NCBI GenBank assembly: GCA_002101235.1
Contig: LWTL01000122.1
Span: forward strand, 1-64,000
DNA: 64,000 nucleotides
Source of the DNA: Cycloclasticus sp. symbiont of Bathymodiolus heckerae
GTDB taxonomy: Bacteria; Pseudomonadota; Gammaproteobacteria; Methylococcales; Cycloclasticaceae
Direction of reading: 5' to 3'
Shown here: positions 8,840 to 17,315 of the stretch, piece by piece
How positions within the stretch are numbered: the first letter of the stretch is position 1
How the letters are laid out: each line of letters opens with the position of its first letter
Translations under genes and position numbers: made by a program
The notes under the pieces: model-generated
The model's database searches: none
What the model saw: only the letters and a program-made list of their open reading frames with translations
Told to the model about the DNA's origin: nothing

Positions 8840-9511
8840 TTATGCCCCTTGGGTGGACGCTAGAATAGATCGAATAGTCTGCTTTATTTGTAGGCTATTT
8901 TCTTCGCTTATTTTGCTGACTGAACGATAGCCAGAGATGAATGAGTCGAAGTGTTTTCGAATTAAGTCTTTATCTTTTTGGTATCGGAGGATATGTTCGA
9001 AGTTTCTTTTGCGTAAATTGACGCCCAGTACGCCGCGTTTTATTTGCATATCGGATATATCGATAAGCCCTAAGTCTCCATTAGGTAATACTAAAATATT
9101 TTTTAAATGGGCTGAGCGAAAGTAAACTCCCTTTGCGTGTAATGTGGCAACAAATTCACCAAATTGTTTAAAAGGTTCCTCTCCAGCTTCAGTTAGTTGA
9201 GATAGAGAGTCACGTAATAACTCGCCTTCTAGTCGTTCGTAAATAACGATATGGCGCTTTATACTGCCACACCACAGAAGCCGATTAATGGTGATGGTGG
9301 GAATGCCAAGCAACGTGAGTTGTTTAGCATTATTAACAAAACGGACGGCGTATGGCTTGAACAGAGCGGTAGAGAAGACTCGCTTACGGCGAAAAAGCTT
9401 AATCATTTCACCTTTATGGGTATCCAATACTTTTACACCAAAGCCATCTTTTTCAATGACTTCAGCGCCTTCAATGAGTTGCTGATATTGTTGCCGGCTA
9501 ATTTTTTCCAT
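8840..9511 (-). CDS. Kdo/WaaP-family kinase-fold protein lacking the HRD Asp
   Basis: The 223-residue protein belongs to the lipopolysaccharide kinase superfamily. The catalytic-loop region reads YFRSAHLKNILVL, with Ser133 where Asp is expected, while the metal-binding Asp (LGLIDISDMQI) and a basic segment around IKLFRRKRVF are kept. The FRSxHLxN pattern occurs in a Pseudomonas subfamily sometimes labelled toluene-tolerance or LPS-kinase-like, so it may be a divergent family rather than a decayed gene. The ATG overlaps the TAA of the upstream YdcH-like gene (TTAATGG), indicating translational coupling. It is probably an LPS core modification protein, substrate unknown. Confidence 0.72.
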   Translation of the reverse strand: MEKISRQQYQQLIEGAEVIEKDGFGVKVLDTHKGEMIKLFRRKRVFSTALFKPYAVRFVNNAKQLTLLGIPTITINRLLWCGSIKRHIVIYERLEGELLRDSLSQLTEAGEEPFKQFGEFVATLHAKGVYFRSAHLKNILVLPNGDLGLIDISDMQIKRGVLGVNLRKRNFEHILRYQKDKDLIRKHFDSFISGYRSVSKISEENSLQIKQTIRSILASTQGA

Positions 9512-9717
9512 TAAGCGTCAATATCGGGGATTAAGTTGCTTTTTAAGTGTTCGATTTGATCTTTAATGAACAGGCGACGCTTCTTTAATCGACGTATGCG
9601 TAATTGGTCAGGCTGTATTTCTTCGGATAAGTGATCGATGATGTAGTGTAGATCTTGATGCTCTTGATGGAGCTCAATAATTCTAACTTCTATTTGATCG
9701 TTTTCACTTAATTCCAT
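9511..9717 (-). CDS. YdcH-family (DUF465) small coiled-coil protein
   Basis: The 68-residue, highly charged protein has the DUF465 pattern: a HQEHQDLHYIIDHL helix followed by DQLRIRRLKKRRLFIKDQIEHL. It is predicted to be all-helical and coiled-coil forming. The family has no established biochemical role. It is the first gene of a two-gene unit with the downstream kinase-fold gene, whose start overlaps its stop by one base. Confidence 0.8.
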   Translation of the reverse strand: MELSENDQIEVRIIELHQEHQDLHYIIDHLSEEIQPDQLRIRRLKKRRLFIKDQIEHLKSNLIPDIDA

Positions 9718-9751
9718 TTGAATTTATAGCGCGCGCATTGAATAAGCTGTC

Positions 9752-10303
9752 ATGGTACAGCATACTTGTGCAATGAATAATGATTATAAAGTGCTACTCA
9801 GGTTATTTTTAGACCTCTGCTTATTAAAGAAAGGCCCTAAGGATGTGCCGGATAGTAAGGCATTGTTGAAATTGGTTTTTTTAAGTTACTTTTTAGCAGG
9901 CACTGTTTTAATTTCAAGTGACGGTTTTATGGTAAATGCCATTATGCAGGCGTTGATAGAGACAGTGTTGGTCGCTATATTTATTTATGCTTTAGTCACT
10001 TTGTTTTCTGTGTCACATCGATTTGACCAAGCTATCACAGCAATATATGGCACTGGAACACTCATAACCAGCTTGAGTATTCCGTTTATATTTTGGGTGC
10101 AAGACCTATCTAATAATGATGAGCCAACAGGGCCAGCGGGTTTAGTGGTGTTCTTGATTGTATGTTGGAGCTTTGTAGTGATGGCGCATATTATTCGAGA
10201 AACAATACAAAAACCCCTTTCGGTTTGTTTGCTACTTACTTTTTGCTATTTGTATTTATCGTATCAAGTGATTAACTGGTTATATCCCATTGAGGCACTG
10301 TAA
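9752..10303 (+). CDS. Five-helix membrane protein of unknown function
   Basis: The 183-residue protein (or 176 from the ATG at 9773) is not one I recognise. Five hydrophobic segments are visible at about residues 39-57, 62-86, 92-113, 129-148 and 155-176, separated by short loops. The loop WVQDLSNNDEPTGPAG is the only long polar stretch in the membrane part. The N-terminal 35 residues are cytoplasmic-looking (LKKGPKDVPDSKALL). The layout loosely recalls Yip1-type proteins, but no diagnostic motif is visible. It lies between the LPS region and rsmA and is convergent with rsmA. Neither possible start has a good ribosome-binding site. Confidence 0.65.
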   Translation: MVQHTCAMNNDYKVLLRLFLDLCLLKKGPKDVPDSKALLKLVFLSYFLAGTVLISSDGFMVNAIMQALIETVLVAIFIYALVTLFSVSHRFDQAITAIYGTGTLITSLSIPFIFWVQDLSNNDEPTGPAGLVVFLIVCWSFVVMAHIIRETIQKPLSVCLLLTFCYLYLSYQVINWLYPIEAL

Positions 10304-10310
10304 GTAATTA

Positions 10311-11096
10311 TTAAGAACGGCTTAGGCAGTTCGTTAAATTCACAAAGTCGTTAATGCTTAAAGCTTCTGCGCGCGAGCTTGGGTTAATGTTTACGGCTTG
10401 AAAAACATCGTCGTCACAAATATTTTTTAATGTGTTTCTGATAGTTTTGCGGCGCTGTGAAAAAGCAGCTTTTACAACCTTTTCAAACAAAATAATATCG
10501 TCGATAGCATACGGGGAAGTTTCATAAGGCGTTAACCGGACGATACTCGACATTACTTTAGGTTTTGGAGTGAAGCACTCAGGGTCTACATCGAATAAGG
10601 CTTCAACCCTGCAATAGAGCTGAATCATAATACTCAGGCGGCCAAATTGTTTACTTCCAGGTTGTGCTTCAAGCCGGTTTACAATTTCTTTTTGCAGCAT
10701 GAAGTGCATGTCTTTTATATGCTTGGCTTGGCTAAGTAAGTGGAACAATAACGGTGTTGAAATATTGTAAGGTAGGTTACCAATAATACGCAGTGGACTA
10801 CCGTTGCCTAATGCAGCAAAGTTAAAGGTTAAGGCGTCAGAGCTGTGCAGTGAAAAACGTTCAATGTCTGCAAAGCGATAATTTAGTTGCTCAACAAGGT
10901 CGCGATCTAATTCGACAACATCAAGTTGGCAATTAGAATCGAGTAGTGGTTCTGTAATAGCGCCTTGCCCTGGACCAATTTCAACGACATGATCGCTGGG
11001 TAATGGGTCGATAGCCATTACGATTTGATGAATGATTCGGCTGTCTTGTAGGAAATTTTGGCCGAAACGTTTACGTGCTTTGTGTGGTTTATTCAA
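10311..11096 (-). CDS. rsmA: 16S rRNA (adenine1518-N6/adenine1519-N6)-dimethyltransferase RsmA (KsgA)
   Basis: The 261-residue Rossmann methyltransferase dimethylates two adjacent adenines near the 3' end of 16S rRNA late in 30S assembly. Motifs are the N-terminal KARKRFGQNFLQD, the SAM site EIGPGQGAITEPLL, the catalytic NLPYNIST and FTPKPKVMSSIVRL. The only usable start is TTG at 11096, five bases after the pdxA stop and without a clear ribosome-binding site, so translation probably depends on coupling from pdxA. Confidence 0.95.
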   Translation of the reverse strand: MNKPHKARKRFGQNFLQDSRIIHQIVMAIDPLPSDHVVEIGPGQGAITEPLLDSNCQLDVVELDRDLVEQLNYRFADIERFSLHSSDALTFNFAALGNGSPLRIIGNLPYNISTPLLFHLLSQAKHIKDMHFMLQKEIVNRLEAQPGSKQFGRLSIMIQLYCRVEALFDVDPECFTPKPKVMSSIVRLTPYETSPYAIDDIILFEKVVKAAFSQRRKTIRNTLKNICDDDVFQAVNINPSSRAEALSINDFVNLTNCLSRS

Positions 11097-11100
11097 AATA

Positions 11101-12078
11101 TTATTTGAGTGTGAGCTGTATGGCCATATTTAGGGCTGATTCTAGGCTGCCATGGTTTGCTTGCCCTTTTCCAGCAAGATCTAGTGCGGTGCCGTGGTCT
11201 ACGGATGTTCTGGTGATGGGTAGGCCAAGGGTGATATTAACAGCTTCACCGAAGCCTGCGTATTTTAGTGTGGGCAAACCTTGGTCGTGATACATAGCGA
11301 GAACAATATCATGTTCTGCAAGAATAGATGGGTTAAAAGCCGTATCAGCAGGTAGTGGCCCTGTTAGCTGTATGCCTTTTTTTCGTAATAACTCCAACGT
11401 AGGTTGAATCGTTTCTATTTCCTCATTACCTAAGTGCCCACCTTCACCGGCGTGTGGGTTAAGTCCGCATACGGCAATACGTGGAGAAGAAAGACCAAAT
11501 TTCTCTTGCAGGTCATGATGCAAAATGGTGATCACTTTCTTAAGCAAAGAGCGGGTAATTGATTTGCTGATATCTTTTAGCGGTAAGTGTGTTGTCACTA
11601 AAGCTACCCTTAATTTCTTAGTTGCTAACATCATGACTGGGTAGCCACCGCAATAATCAGCAAAAAACTCGGTATGCCCAGAAAATTTAATGCCGGCATC
11701 GTTAATAATGCTTTTTTGTACAGGGCCGGTAACAATAGCTTGTGCATCGTTATCCATGCAAAGCTGTGCGGCAGTTTCTAATGTGTTGACGATGTATTGG
11801 GCGTTATTAACATCTAGCTTGCCACAAGTTTCTTGGGTAGCTAATTCAACGGGGTATACGATCATACTGCCCATAGAATGTGGGTAAGCAGGTTGTGAGA
11901 AGTCGGCTATTTGGAAGTTAATTTCTAAGCCGAGTAGCTTAGCTCTGCGTTTTAGTAATTCCGGATTAGCGATAAAAATGATTTCGCAGGGCCAGTCCTG
12001 AGCGCAAATTTGTAAACAAATATCAGGGCCAATGCCCGCTGGTTCGCCAGGTGTAATAACAATTCGTGGAGTATTCAT
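11101..12078 (-). CDS. pdxA: 4-hydroxythreonine-4-phosphate dehydrogenase PdxA
   Basis: The 325-residue NAD-dependent dehydrogenase acts in DXP-dependent pyridoxal phosphate synthesis. The motif TPGEPAGIGPD is at the N-terminus. The metal-binding His motifs SGHTEFFADY, NPHAGEGGHLG and MYHDQGLPTLKY occur in the expected order. It lies in the classic lptD-surA-pdxA-rsmA order, 30 bases after surA. Confidence 0.95.
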   Translation of the reverse strand: MNTPRIVITPGEPAGIGPDICLQICAQDWPCEIIFIANPELLKRRAKLLGLEINFQIADFSQPAYPHSMGSMIVYPVELATQETCGKLDVNNAQYIVNTLETAAQLCMDNDAQAIVTGPVQKSIINDAGIKFSGHTEFFADYCGGYPVMMLATKKLRVALVTTHLPLKDISKSITRSLLKKVITILHHDLQEKFGLSSPRIAVCGLNPHAGEGGHLGNEEIETIQPTLELLRKKGIQLTGPLPADTAFNPSILAEHDIVLAMYHDQGLPTLKYAGFGEAVNITLGLPITRTSVDHGTALDLAGKGQANHGSLESALNMAIQLTLK

Positions 12079-12108
12079 CCTGAGAGGTTATGAAACGGTG
12101 AGAATTAC

Positions 12109-13407
12109 TTAGTTATTTAGGCGATATTCTACGTAAGCTTCGTCGCGTAATTTAGTTAGCCAAACTTCAATAGCCGCATCTGCTTTACGTTTTTGTAACT
12201 GCGCACGGGCTTGCGCTTTACGCATTAACTGAGTGTTATCTTGTTGCTTCCGACCCAATACTTGGATTAGATGCCAGCCGAATTGACTTTGAACAGGTTG
12301 GCTAATTTCATCAATACCTAAGTCATTCATGGCTTCCTCAAAAGGGCGAACAAGTGCGCCAGGCTGTACCCACTTTAAGTCACCACCACTAATGGCTGAA
12401 CCTCTATCTTCAGAGTGTGCGCGAGCGAGTGTAGAAAAGTCTTCGCCGTTTACGATGCGTTGTTTTAAGCCAAGTAAACGCTCTTGTGCGATTTTATCGC
12501 TAACCAATGCATTGATTTTAATTAGGATGTGGCGAACATGTGTTTTAGTCACTAAGACTTTTTCTTGGCCGCGGGTGTCAAATAATTTGATGATATGGAA
12601 TCCGCTGGGGCTTTGAATAGCATGGGAAACGTTACTGGGGGACATCTTTTCAACATAGGGTTTAAGCAGAGACGGCATTTGGGGTAACTTAAGCCAGCCT
12701 AAATCACCACCTTCAAGAGCATTGCTGGCATCAGAATGTGCGATAGACTGGGTGGAAAACTTTTTACCGTTAGTTAAGGCACTAATAATGTTGTCTGCTT
12801 TGTTTTTAGCTTTTTTTATTTCTTGAGGTGAGGCATTTTCTGGCGTGGCGATAAGAATATGACCGACATGATATTCAGTCGATTGATCGCCGCCGCTTTG
12901 TTCTAAAAGTTTTAAGAAACTTTGTACTTCCTGTTCAGAAACTTTAACTTCATGATGAACAAAGCTGGATTGAATACGCCGAACAAGCATTTGATTGCGG
13001 ATGGATTTTTTGAATGACTTTAATGTAATGCCGTCTTTTTTAAGTACAGCTAGGAATTCTTTGGCAGACAGCTTATTTGCTTTTGCAATACGATCAATAG
13101 ATGCATTAATTTCAGCCTCTGGAATGTTGATGCCACTGCGTCGAGCAATTTGCAGCTGTAATTCAGTAATGACCATCCTTTCTAGGACGCGCTTTTCGAT
13201 ATCGGAGCGAGAGATTGAGGCTCGTTGTTCAACGGGTAAGCGTTGATACATTTGTTTTACTTGCTCATCGAGTTGGTTTTGTAAAATAACGCCTTGATCA
13301 ACGATAGCAACGATACGGTTAACGGAGTTTGTTGCGAGAGCACCGTTAGATATGGCGATAATTAGTAGAAAGCTAGTGATTAAAACTGAATACTTAAGTG
13401 ATGTCAT
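12109..13407 (-). CDS. surA: Periplasmic chaperone / peptidyl-prolyl isomerase SurA
   Basis: SurA escorts outer-membrane beta-barrel proteins, including LptD, through the periplasm to the BAM complex. The product is about 432 residues: signal peptide LITSFLLIIAISNGALA, an N-terminal chaperone region with VDQGVILQNQLDEQV, then two parvulin domains, each recognisable by a HILI core and a GGDLGW/GGDLKW segment. I prefer the ATG at 13407 to the in-frame TTG at 13416 because it gives a standard signal peptide. It lies directly downstream of lptD. Confidence 0.95.
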   Translation of the reverse strand: MTSLKYSVLITSFLLIIAISNGALATNSVNRIVAIVDQGVILQNQLDEQVKQMYQRLPVEQRASISRSDIEKRVLERMVITELQLQIARRSGINIPEAEINASIDRIAKANKLSAKEFLAVLKKDGITLKSFKKSIRNQMLVRRIQSSFVHHEVKVSEQEVQSFLKLLEQSGGDQSTEYHVGHILIATPENASPQEIKKAKNKADNIISALTNGKKFSTQSIAHSDASNALEGGDLGWLKLPQMPSLLKPYVEKMSPSNVSHAIQSPSGFHIIKLFDTRGQEKVLVTKTHVRHILIKINALVSDKIAQERLLGLKQRIVNGEDFSTLARAHSEDRGSAISGGDLKWVQPGALVRPFEEAMNDLGIDEISQPVQSQFGWHLIQVLGRKQQDNTQLMRKAQARAQLQKRKADAAIEVWLTKLRDEAYVEYRLNN

Positions 13408-13480
13408 AATGTCCAATGGGATAGTAAATCCGCTACGACTCAGGGTGACTGGTCATTTTTCGGATTATTTAGTGAGTTTG

Positions 13481-16147
13481 TTATTGCTCGGGTATTTGGT
13501 AGCCCAAAATACCTTCTTCTAAGAAGGAATCGAGCTTTTCGCCAAAGCTAGTTAAACCTTTTAGTTCGAACTGGAAGAAGATGCCTTGTTTAGGCTCTTC
13601 ATCGAACGCATCGTTAACGTAGCGTCTTGCGATGACTCTTAAGCGCCAGCAACAGGTATCTTTTTCTAAGCCGACAAAGGTATCAAGTGATAGGTTGTGC
13701 TCTTCAGAATAGTTCCAACGGCCAACGGTGCTCCATTCCTTACTGATAGGCCACTTAAATGACAGATCTGTTTGCTCAATGTCGTTAGAGTTTCCGTTAC
13801 TATCCAGTGTTCCTTCATAACGCGAACGATATGTTGCATTAAATAAACGATTAGCGCCGTCACGATAATGGAGGCCTAAGGTTGACTTTTGAGTTTTACC
13901 AGCGTGTGGGTCGTACTGTAATGCTGAGCGGGCAGACCAGTTTTGAGTTATTTTGGCAGATACTTCTGCGACAAGGTCAGAGGTGTTTTTTGTAATAGGT
14001 GTGCTGGTTGATGTTAGGCCAACATCAAGGTCATCAAAGTAAACAATAGTACCTACACTCGCTCTTAAGCGTTCGCTACCTGTTTCAGGCTCAATGAATC
14101 GCGAGGTTACAGCTAAGGTCAGCTGGTTAGCATCGGCCACCCTATCTGTACCAGAGAAACGGTTTTCTCTAAACAACTGGTTAAAGCTAAAGTCGTATTC
14201 TGATGTGTCGAATAGTGGAATGTCATCTTGGTTCTTATGAGGAACGTATAAATAGTACGCACGTGGCTCAAGTGTTTGAATCATGCCACCAGCAAAATTC
14301 AGGTCTCTTTCAAAGAATAGACCTGAATCAATAGATAAAAGGGGAAGCGTTCTACTTTGCTGACTATTTACATCTGATGGCTGGTTGTTTAAACGATATT
14401 CTGTATGCCTAACACTGAGTCTTGGTGTAACAAAACTGGCTGGTGTACGGAAAGGAAAGCTGATACCGGGATGTAGATCAACACGCTTACCTTCTGTATC
14501 TGCGCTGTGTTCAAAGTAAACAAACTCATTACGCATATCGATTTTTGCAATGCCGAATGCTTCTGTTTCACGTAGGTTGAAAAGAACTTGAGGTAAGCGG
14601 CGATGCGGTCTGTCACTGCTGGAAATAGATTCATCAATAGAATCGTAGTTATCTAATTTTGTTAGTAAACTCCAGTTATCAGCGCGATAATTTAAACTGG
14701 CTTGGCTTCTTAAATAACGGTTACTGCTGATACTGAGACTGTTACCAAAGTCCTCAAAATAGTCTTCGTCTGAAATGTAATTCAGGTCTACATCAGAACT
14801 TAAGCGCGAGCTAATTTGTGTTTTGTCTTGGAAACTAAATTGCCCTCTAATATCATTTGTTTCGATATCACTTAGAATTTCAGCTACGACTTGGCCTTCG
14901 CTTCCTTCCGTTAAATAACGGAACTCACCGCCGAGCATTAAGCCACGATTGCTCATAATACGAGGTGTGATGGTTGCATCGTAGTTTTCAGCGATATTCC
15001 AGTAATAAGGTATGGATAGGTCGGTGCCAGTAGTGTCAGAGTTACCAAATGTGGGTGCTAAAATGCCCGACTGGCGTCTATCATCAATTGGGAAGCTGAT
15101 ATAGGGCGTATAAAGTAAAGGAATGTCGAATACTTCTACCCACACGTCACGGCCTGTACCGCGCCCCGTTTCTTTATTTAGTTCTAATGTTTTTGCTTGA
15201 AGTTCCCAGTCAGTAAGACCCGGTGCGCATGTGGTGTATGTAACGTGAGTTGATTGGGTGATATTACGGTTTACGAGCTTCGTGATGCGAGTTGTGCCGC
15301 GCGCATGCGTATTTTCAAAAATGAACTGGTTGTCTTTGAATTGCCCTGTGTCTTCGCTCAGTTGTAACTGCCCCTGACTACTGTGTAAGGCGAACCCTTT
15401 TTCTTGGTAGAAAACATCGCCAGATGCAGATGCCGTTTCTTGTTCGTTATTGTAAGTAACACGGTCAGCAGTAATAGATTGATCCGCACGTTTTATGAGC
15501 ACGTCACCCGTAAATTGTGCGTCACTTTTATTAAGAACTTCAGCGTAATCAGCTTGAATGTCGACGTCGGCATTTAAGCGGCTTTGTTGGATGCTATTTC
15601 GGCTTTCTCGTAGAGTGTCTGTTGTTACTTCGCAAGTATCCCAAGGGTTGGCAGCTAACTGATTCACCATTTGGTTGAAGAGGGCGTCATTCCTAATGCG
15701 ATCGGCATTGCTGTTATCAAATAAAGGGTCGTCGGCGATGCTCGCTACTGTTGTAGGTAGTGGTGCGCTGGTTTGAGCGCAATCCCATGTTCCATTGAGG
15801 CCTGCTTGGCAGTCCCAAGAGCCTGTATTGTTTAACGTTGAAACGTTAGTAGGTGTTTTGGCCGCTTTTTGCGGAGCAATTTGACGTGCAAGTTGCACAC
15901 GAGGAACTGGCGGTTTAGCTGATTTTCTAGATTCTGAGGTTGCAACTTGTGCTTTGTTATCAGTGGCGTTGGTTGTATCTTCAGCTTCAGGTGCTTTTGC
16001 TAACGGTTTTGTTGATGCAGAGCAATCCCATGTTTCACCATCGTTTGCCAGCTTACAATCCCATTGAGAGTTGCTATAGCCAATGGACTGTGAAGAAACG
16101 AATAATAGAGCCAATCCGGCAAGAAAATATTTATACGAACAGTTGAT
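13481..16147 (-). CDS. lptD: LPS-assembly outer-membrane protein LptD (probable ATC start)
   Basis: LptD forms, with LptE, the translocon that inserts LPS in the outer leaflet. The product of about 888 residues has an OstA/LptD jellyroll (about 170-310: NADVDIQADYAEVLN, FTGDVLIKRADQSITADRV), then a long beta-barrel. The disulfide cysteines WDTCEV, YTTCAPG and the adjacent pair DTCCWRL (near 830) are kept. An unusual N-terminal region has two copies of a paired WDC motif. The first ATG/GTG/TTG in frame is TTG 16114, which removes the positive part of the signal peptide. ATC at 16147, preceded by AAAAAGGCG at good spacing, gives NCSYKYFLAGLALLFVSS, a complete signal. An in-frame TAG at 16177 bars a longer gene. 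Confidence 0.93.
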   Translation of the reverse strand: MNCSYKYFLAGLALLFVSSQSIGYSNSQWDCKLANDGETWDCSASTKPLAKAPEAEDTTNATDNKAQVATSESRKSAKPPVPRVQLARQIAPQKAAKTPTNVSTLNNTGSWDCQAGLNGTWDCAQTSAPLPTTVASIADDPLFDNSNADRIRNDALFNQMVNQLAANPWDTCEVTTDTLRESRNSIQQSRLNADVDIQADYAEVLNKSDAQFTGDVLIKRADQSITADRVTYNNEQETASASGDVFYQEKGFALHSSQGQLQLSEDTGQFKDNQFIFENTHARGTTRITKLVNRNITQSTHVTYTTCAPGLTDWELQAKTLELNKETGRGTGRDVWVEVFDIPLLYTPYISFPIDDRRQSGILAPTFGNSDTTGTDLSIPYYWNIAENYDATITPRIMSNRGLMLGGEFRYLTEGSEGQVVAEILSDIETNDIRGQFSFQDKTQISSRLSSDVDLNYISDEDYFEDFGNSLSISSNRYLRSQASLNYRADNWSLLTKLDNYDSIDESISSSDRPHRRLPQVLFNLRETEAFGIAKIDMRNEFVYFEHSADTEGKRVDLHPGISFPFRTPASFVTPRLSVRHTEYRLNNQPSDVNSQQSRTLPLLSIDSGLFFERDLNFAGGMIQTLEPRAYYLYVPHKNQDDIPLFDTSEYDFSFNQLFRENRFSGTDRVADANQLTLAVTSRFIEPETGSERLRASVGTIVYFDDLDVGLTSTSTPITKNTSDLVAEVSAKITQNWSARSALQYDPHAGKTQKSTLGLHYRDGANRLFNATYRSRYEGTLDSNGNSNDIEQTDLSFKWPISKEWSTVGRWNYSEEHNLSLDTFVGLEKDTCCWRLRVIARRYVNDAFDEEPKQGIFFQFELKGLTSFGEKLDSFLEEGILGYQIPEQ

Positions 16148-16209
16148 GGTAACGCCTTTTTGTTTGTGTCTAACCTAGGTTGTATAAAATCGCATAGAAT
16201 GATGAATTC

Positions 16210-16239
16210 TTCAACGATACTTTTATAGTTTTTTACTAT
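16210..16239 (+). promoter_or_regulatory. Possible sigma70 promoter for amgK-murU
   Basis: TTCAAC (16210-16215) and TACTAT (16234-16239) are separated by 18 bases, in the lptD/amgK divergent gap. Each hexamer is an imperfect match, so the call is tentative. Confidence 0.3.
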
Positions 16240-16292
16240 ATTAACACGCTACTTTCGGTGTGCGTAAATTTGGATCACATGAGTGTTTTTTT

Positions 16293-17315
16293 ATGGCGGT
16301 AGATGAACGTAAACAACTTTTAGTTGAATGGCTAGAGGAGGTTTTTGAAACAAATAATTTTAGTTGTGAGCCCGCATCAAGTGATGCGAGTTTTAGGCGT
16401 TATTTTCGGGTTATTTTAGCGGGTAAATCTTTTGTGGTGATGGATGCGCCGCCTGCAAAAGAAGACTGCACTTCATTTGTTTGTATTGCGAATTTACTTT
16501 TTGAGCAAGGTGTCAATGCGCCGCAAATTTTTCATCAATCGTTAGAGCAGGGTTTTTTGGTGCTGAGCGATTTAGGTAATGAAAGTTACCTAGATGGTTT
16601 AACAGATAGAACAGCTGGTTTACGTTATAGAGATGCAGTTGATTCGTTGCATAAAATGCATCAGTTGTCGTTGGATGAAGTGGTTATCCCACATTACGAT
16701 TTGCCTTTATTGCAGCAAGAAATGGGTTTGTTCGAAGAATGGTTTGTTAAGCAGTTATTGGGTGTTAGCTTATCGCTAGAAGATCACCGAGTATTGGTAA
16801 ATGCGAAAAGTGCATTGGCTGATTCAGCATTAGAGCAACCTCAAGTATTTGTTCATAGAGATTACCATTCTAGGAATTTAATGCTGACAGAAGAAAATAA
16901 CCCAGGGGTTATTGATTTTCAAGATGCGGTGATTGGGCCTGTAACATACGACCTTGTATCCTTATATAGAGATTGCTACATAGCCTGGCCAGATGAAAAA
17001 ATATACGCTTGGCTGGATGATTTTCTTAGCCAAAGAAAAGAAAGTGGCTGCGGCGATACTTTTGATAAAGCAACGTTTTATAAATGGTTTGACTGGATGG
17101 GCGTGCAGCGACACCTGAAAGTACTGGGTATTTTTTCGCGCTTATCGTTGCGGGATGGGAAATCAAATTACTTAAATGATATTCCGCTCACGTTATCGTA
17201 TGTGCTGGGTGTTTGTCGTCGTTATGATGCGTTAACCCCTCTAGCAGAGCTAATAGATAAGCACGATATGGTGAATAAGTTCGAGCATTACCGTAAAGCC
17301 TTGGTACTGAAATGA
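16293..17315 (+). CDS. amgK: N-acetylmuramate/N-acetylglucosamine anomeric kinase AmgK
   Basis: The aminoglycoside-phosphotransferase-fold kinase phosphorylates MurNAc at C1 in peptidoglycan recycling. Visible are the catalytic loop VFVHRDYHSRNLML and the metal-binding PGVIDFQDAVIGPVTYDLVSLYRD. I chose ATG 16293 (AVDERKQLLVEWLEEVF, 340 residues) over GTG 16260, because the shorter form matches the family N-terminus. murU starts within its stop codon (ATGA). The same amgK-murU pair adjoins lptD in Pseudomonas, which supports the assignment over generic APH enzymes. Confidence 0.88.
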   Translation: MAVDERKQLLVEWLEEVFETNNFSCEPASSDASFRRYFRVILAGKSFVVMDAPPAKEDCTSFVCIANLLFEQGVNAPQIFHQSLEQGFLVLSDLGNESYLDGLTDRTAGLRYRDAVDSLHKMHQLSLDEVVIPHYDLPLLQQEMGLFEEWFVKQLLGVSLSLEDHRVLVNAKSALADSALEQPQVFVHRDYHSRNLMLTEENNPGVIDFQDAVIGPVTYDLVSLYRDCYIAWPDEKIYAWLDDFLSQRKESGCGDTFDKATFYKWFDWMGVQRHLKVLGIFSRLSLRDGKSNYLNDIPLTLSYVLGVCRRYDALTPLAELIDKHDMVNKFEHYRKALVLK

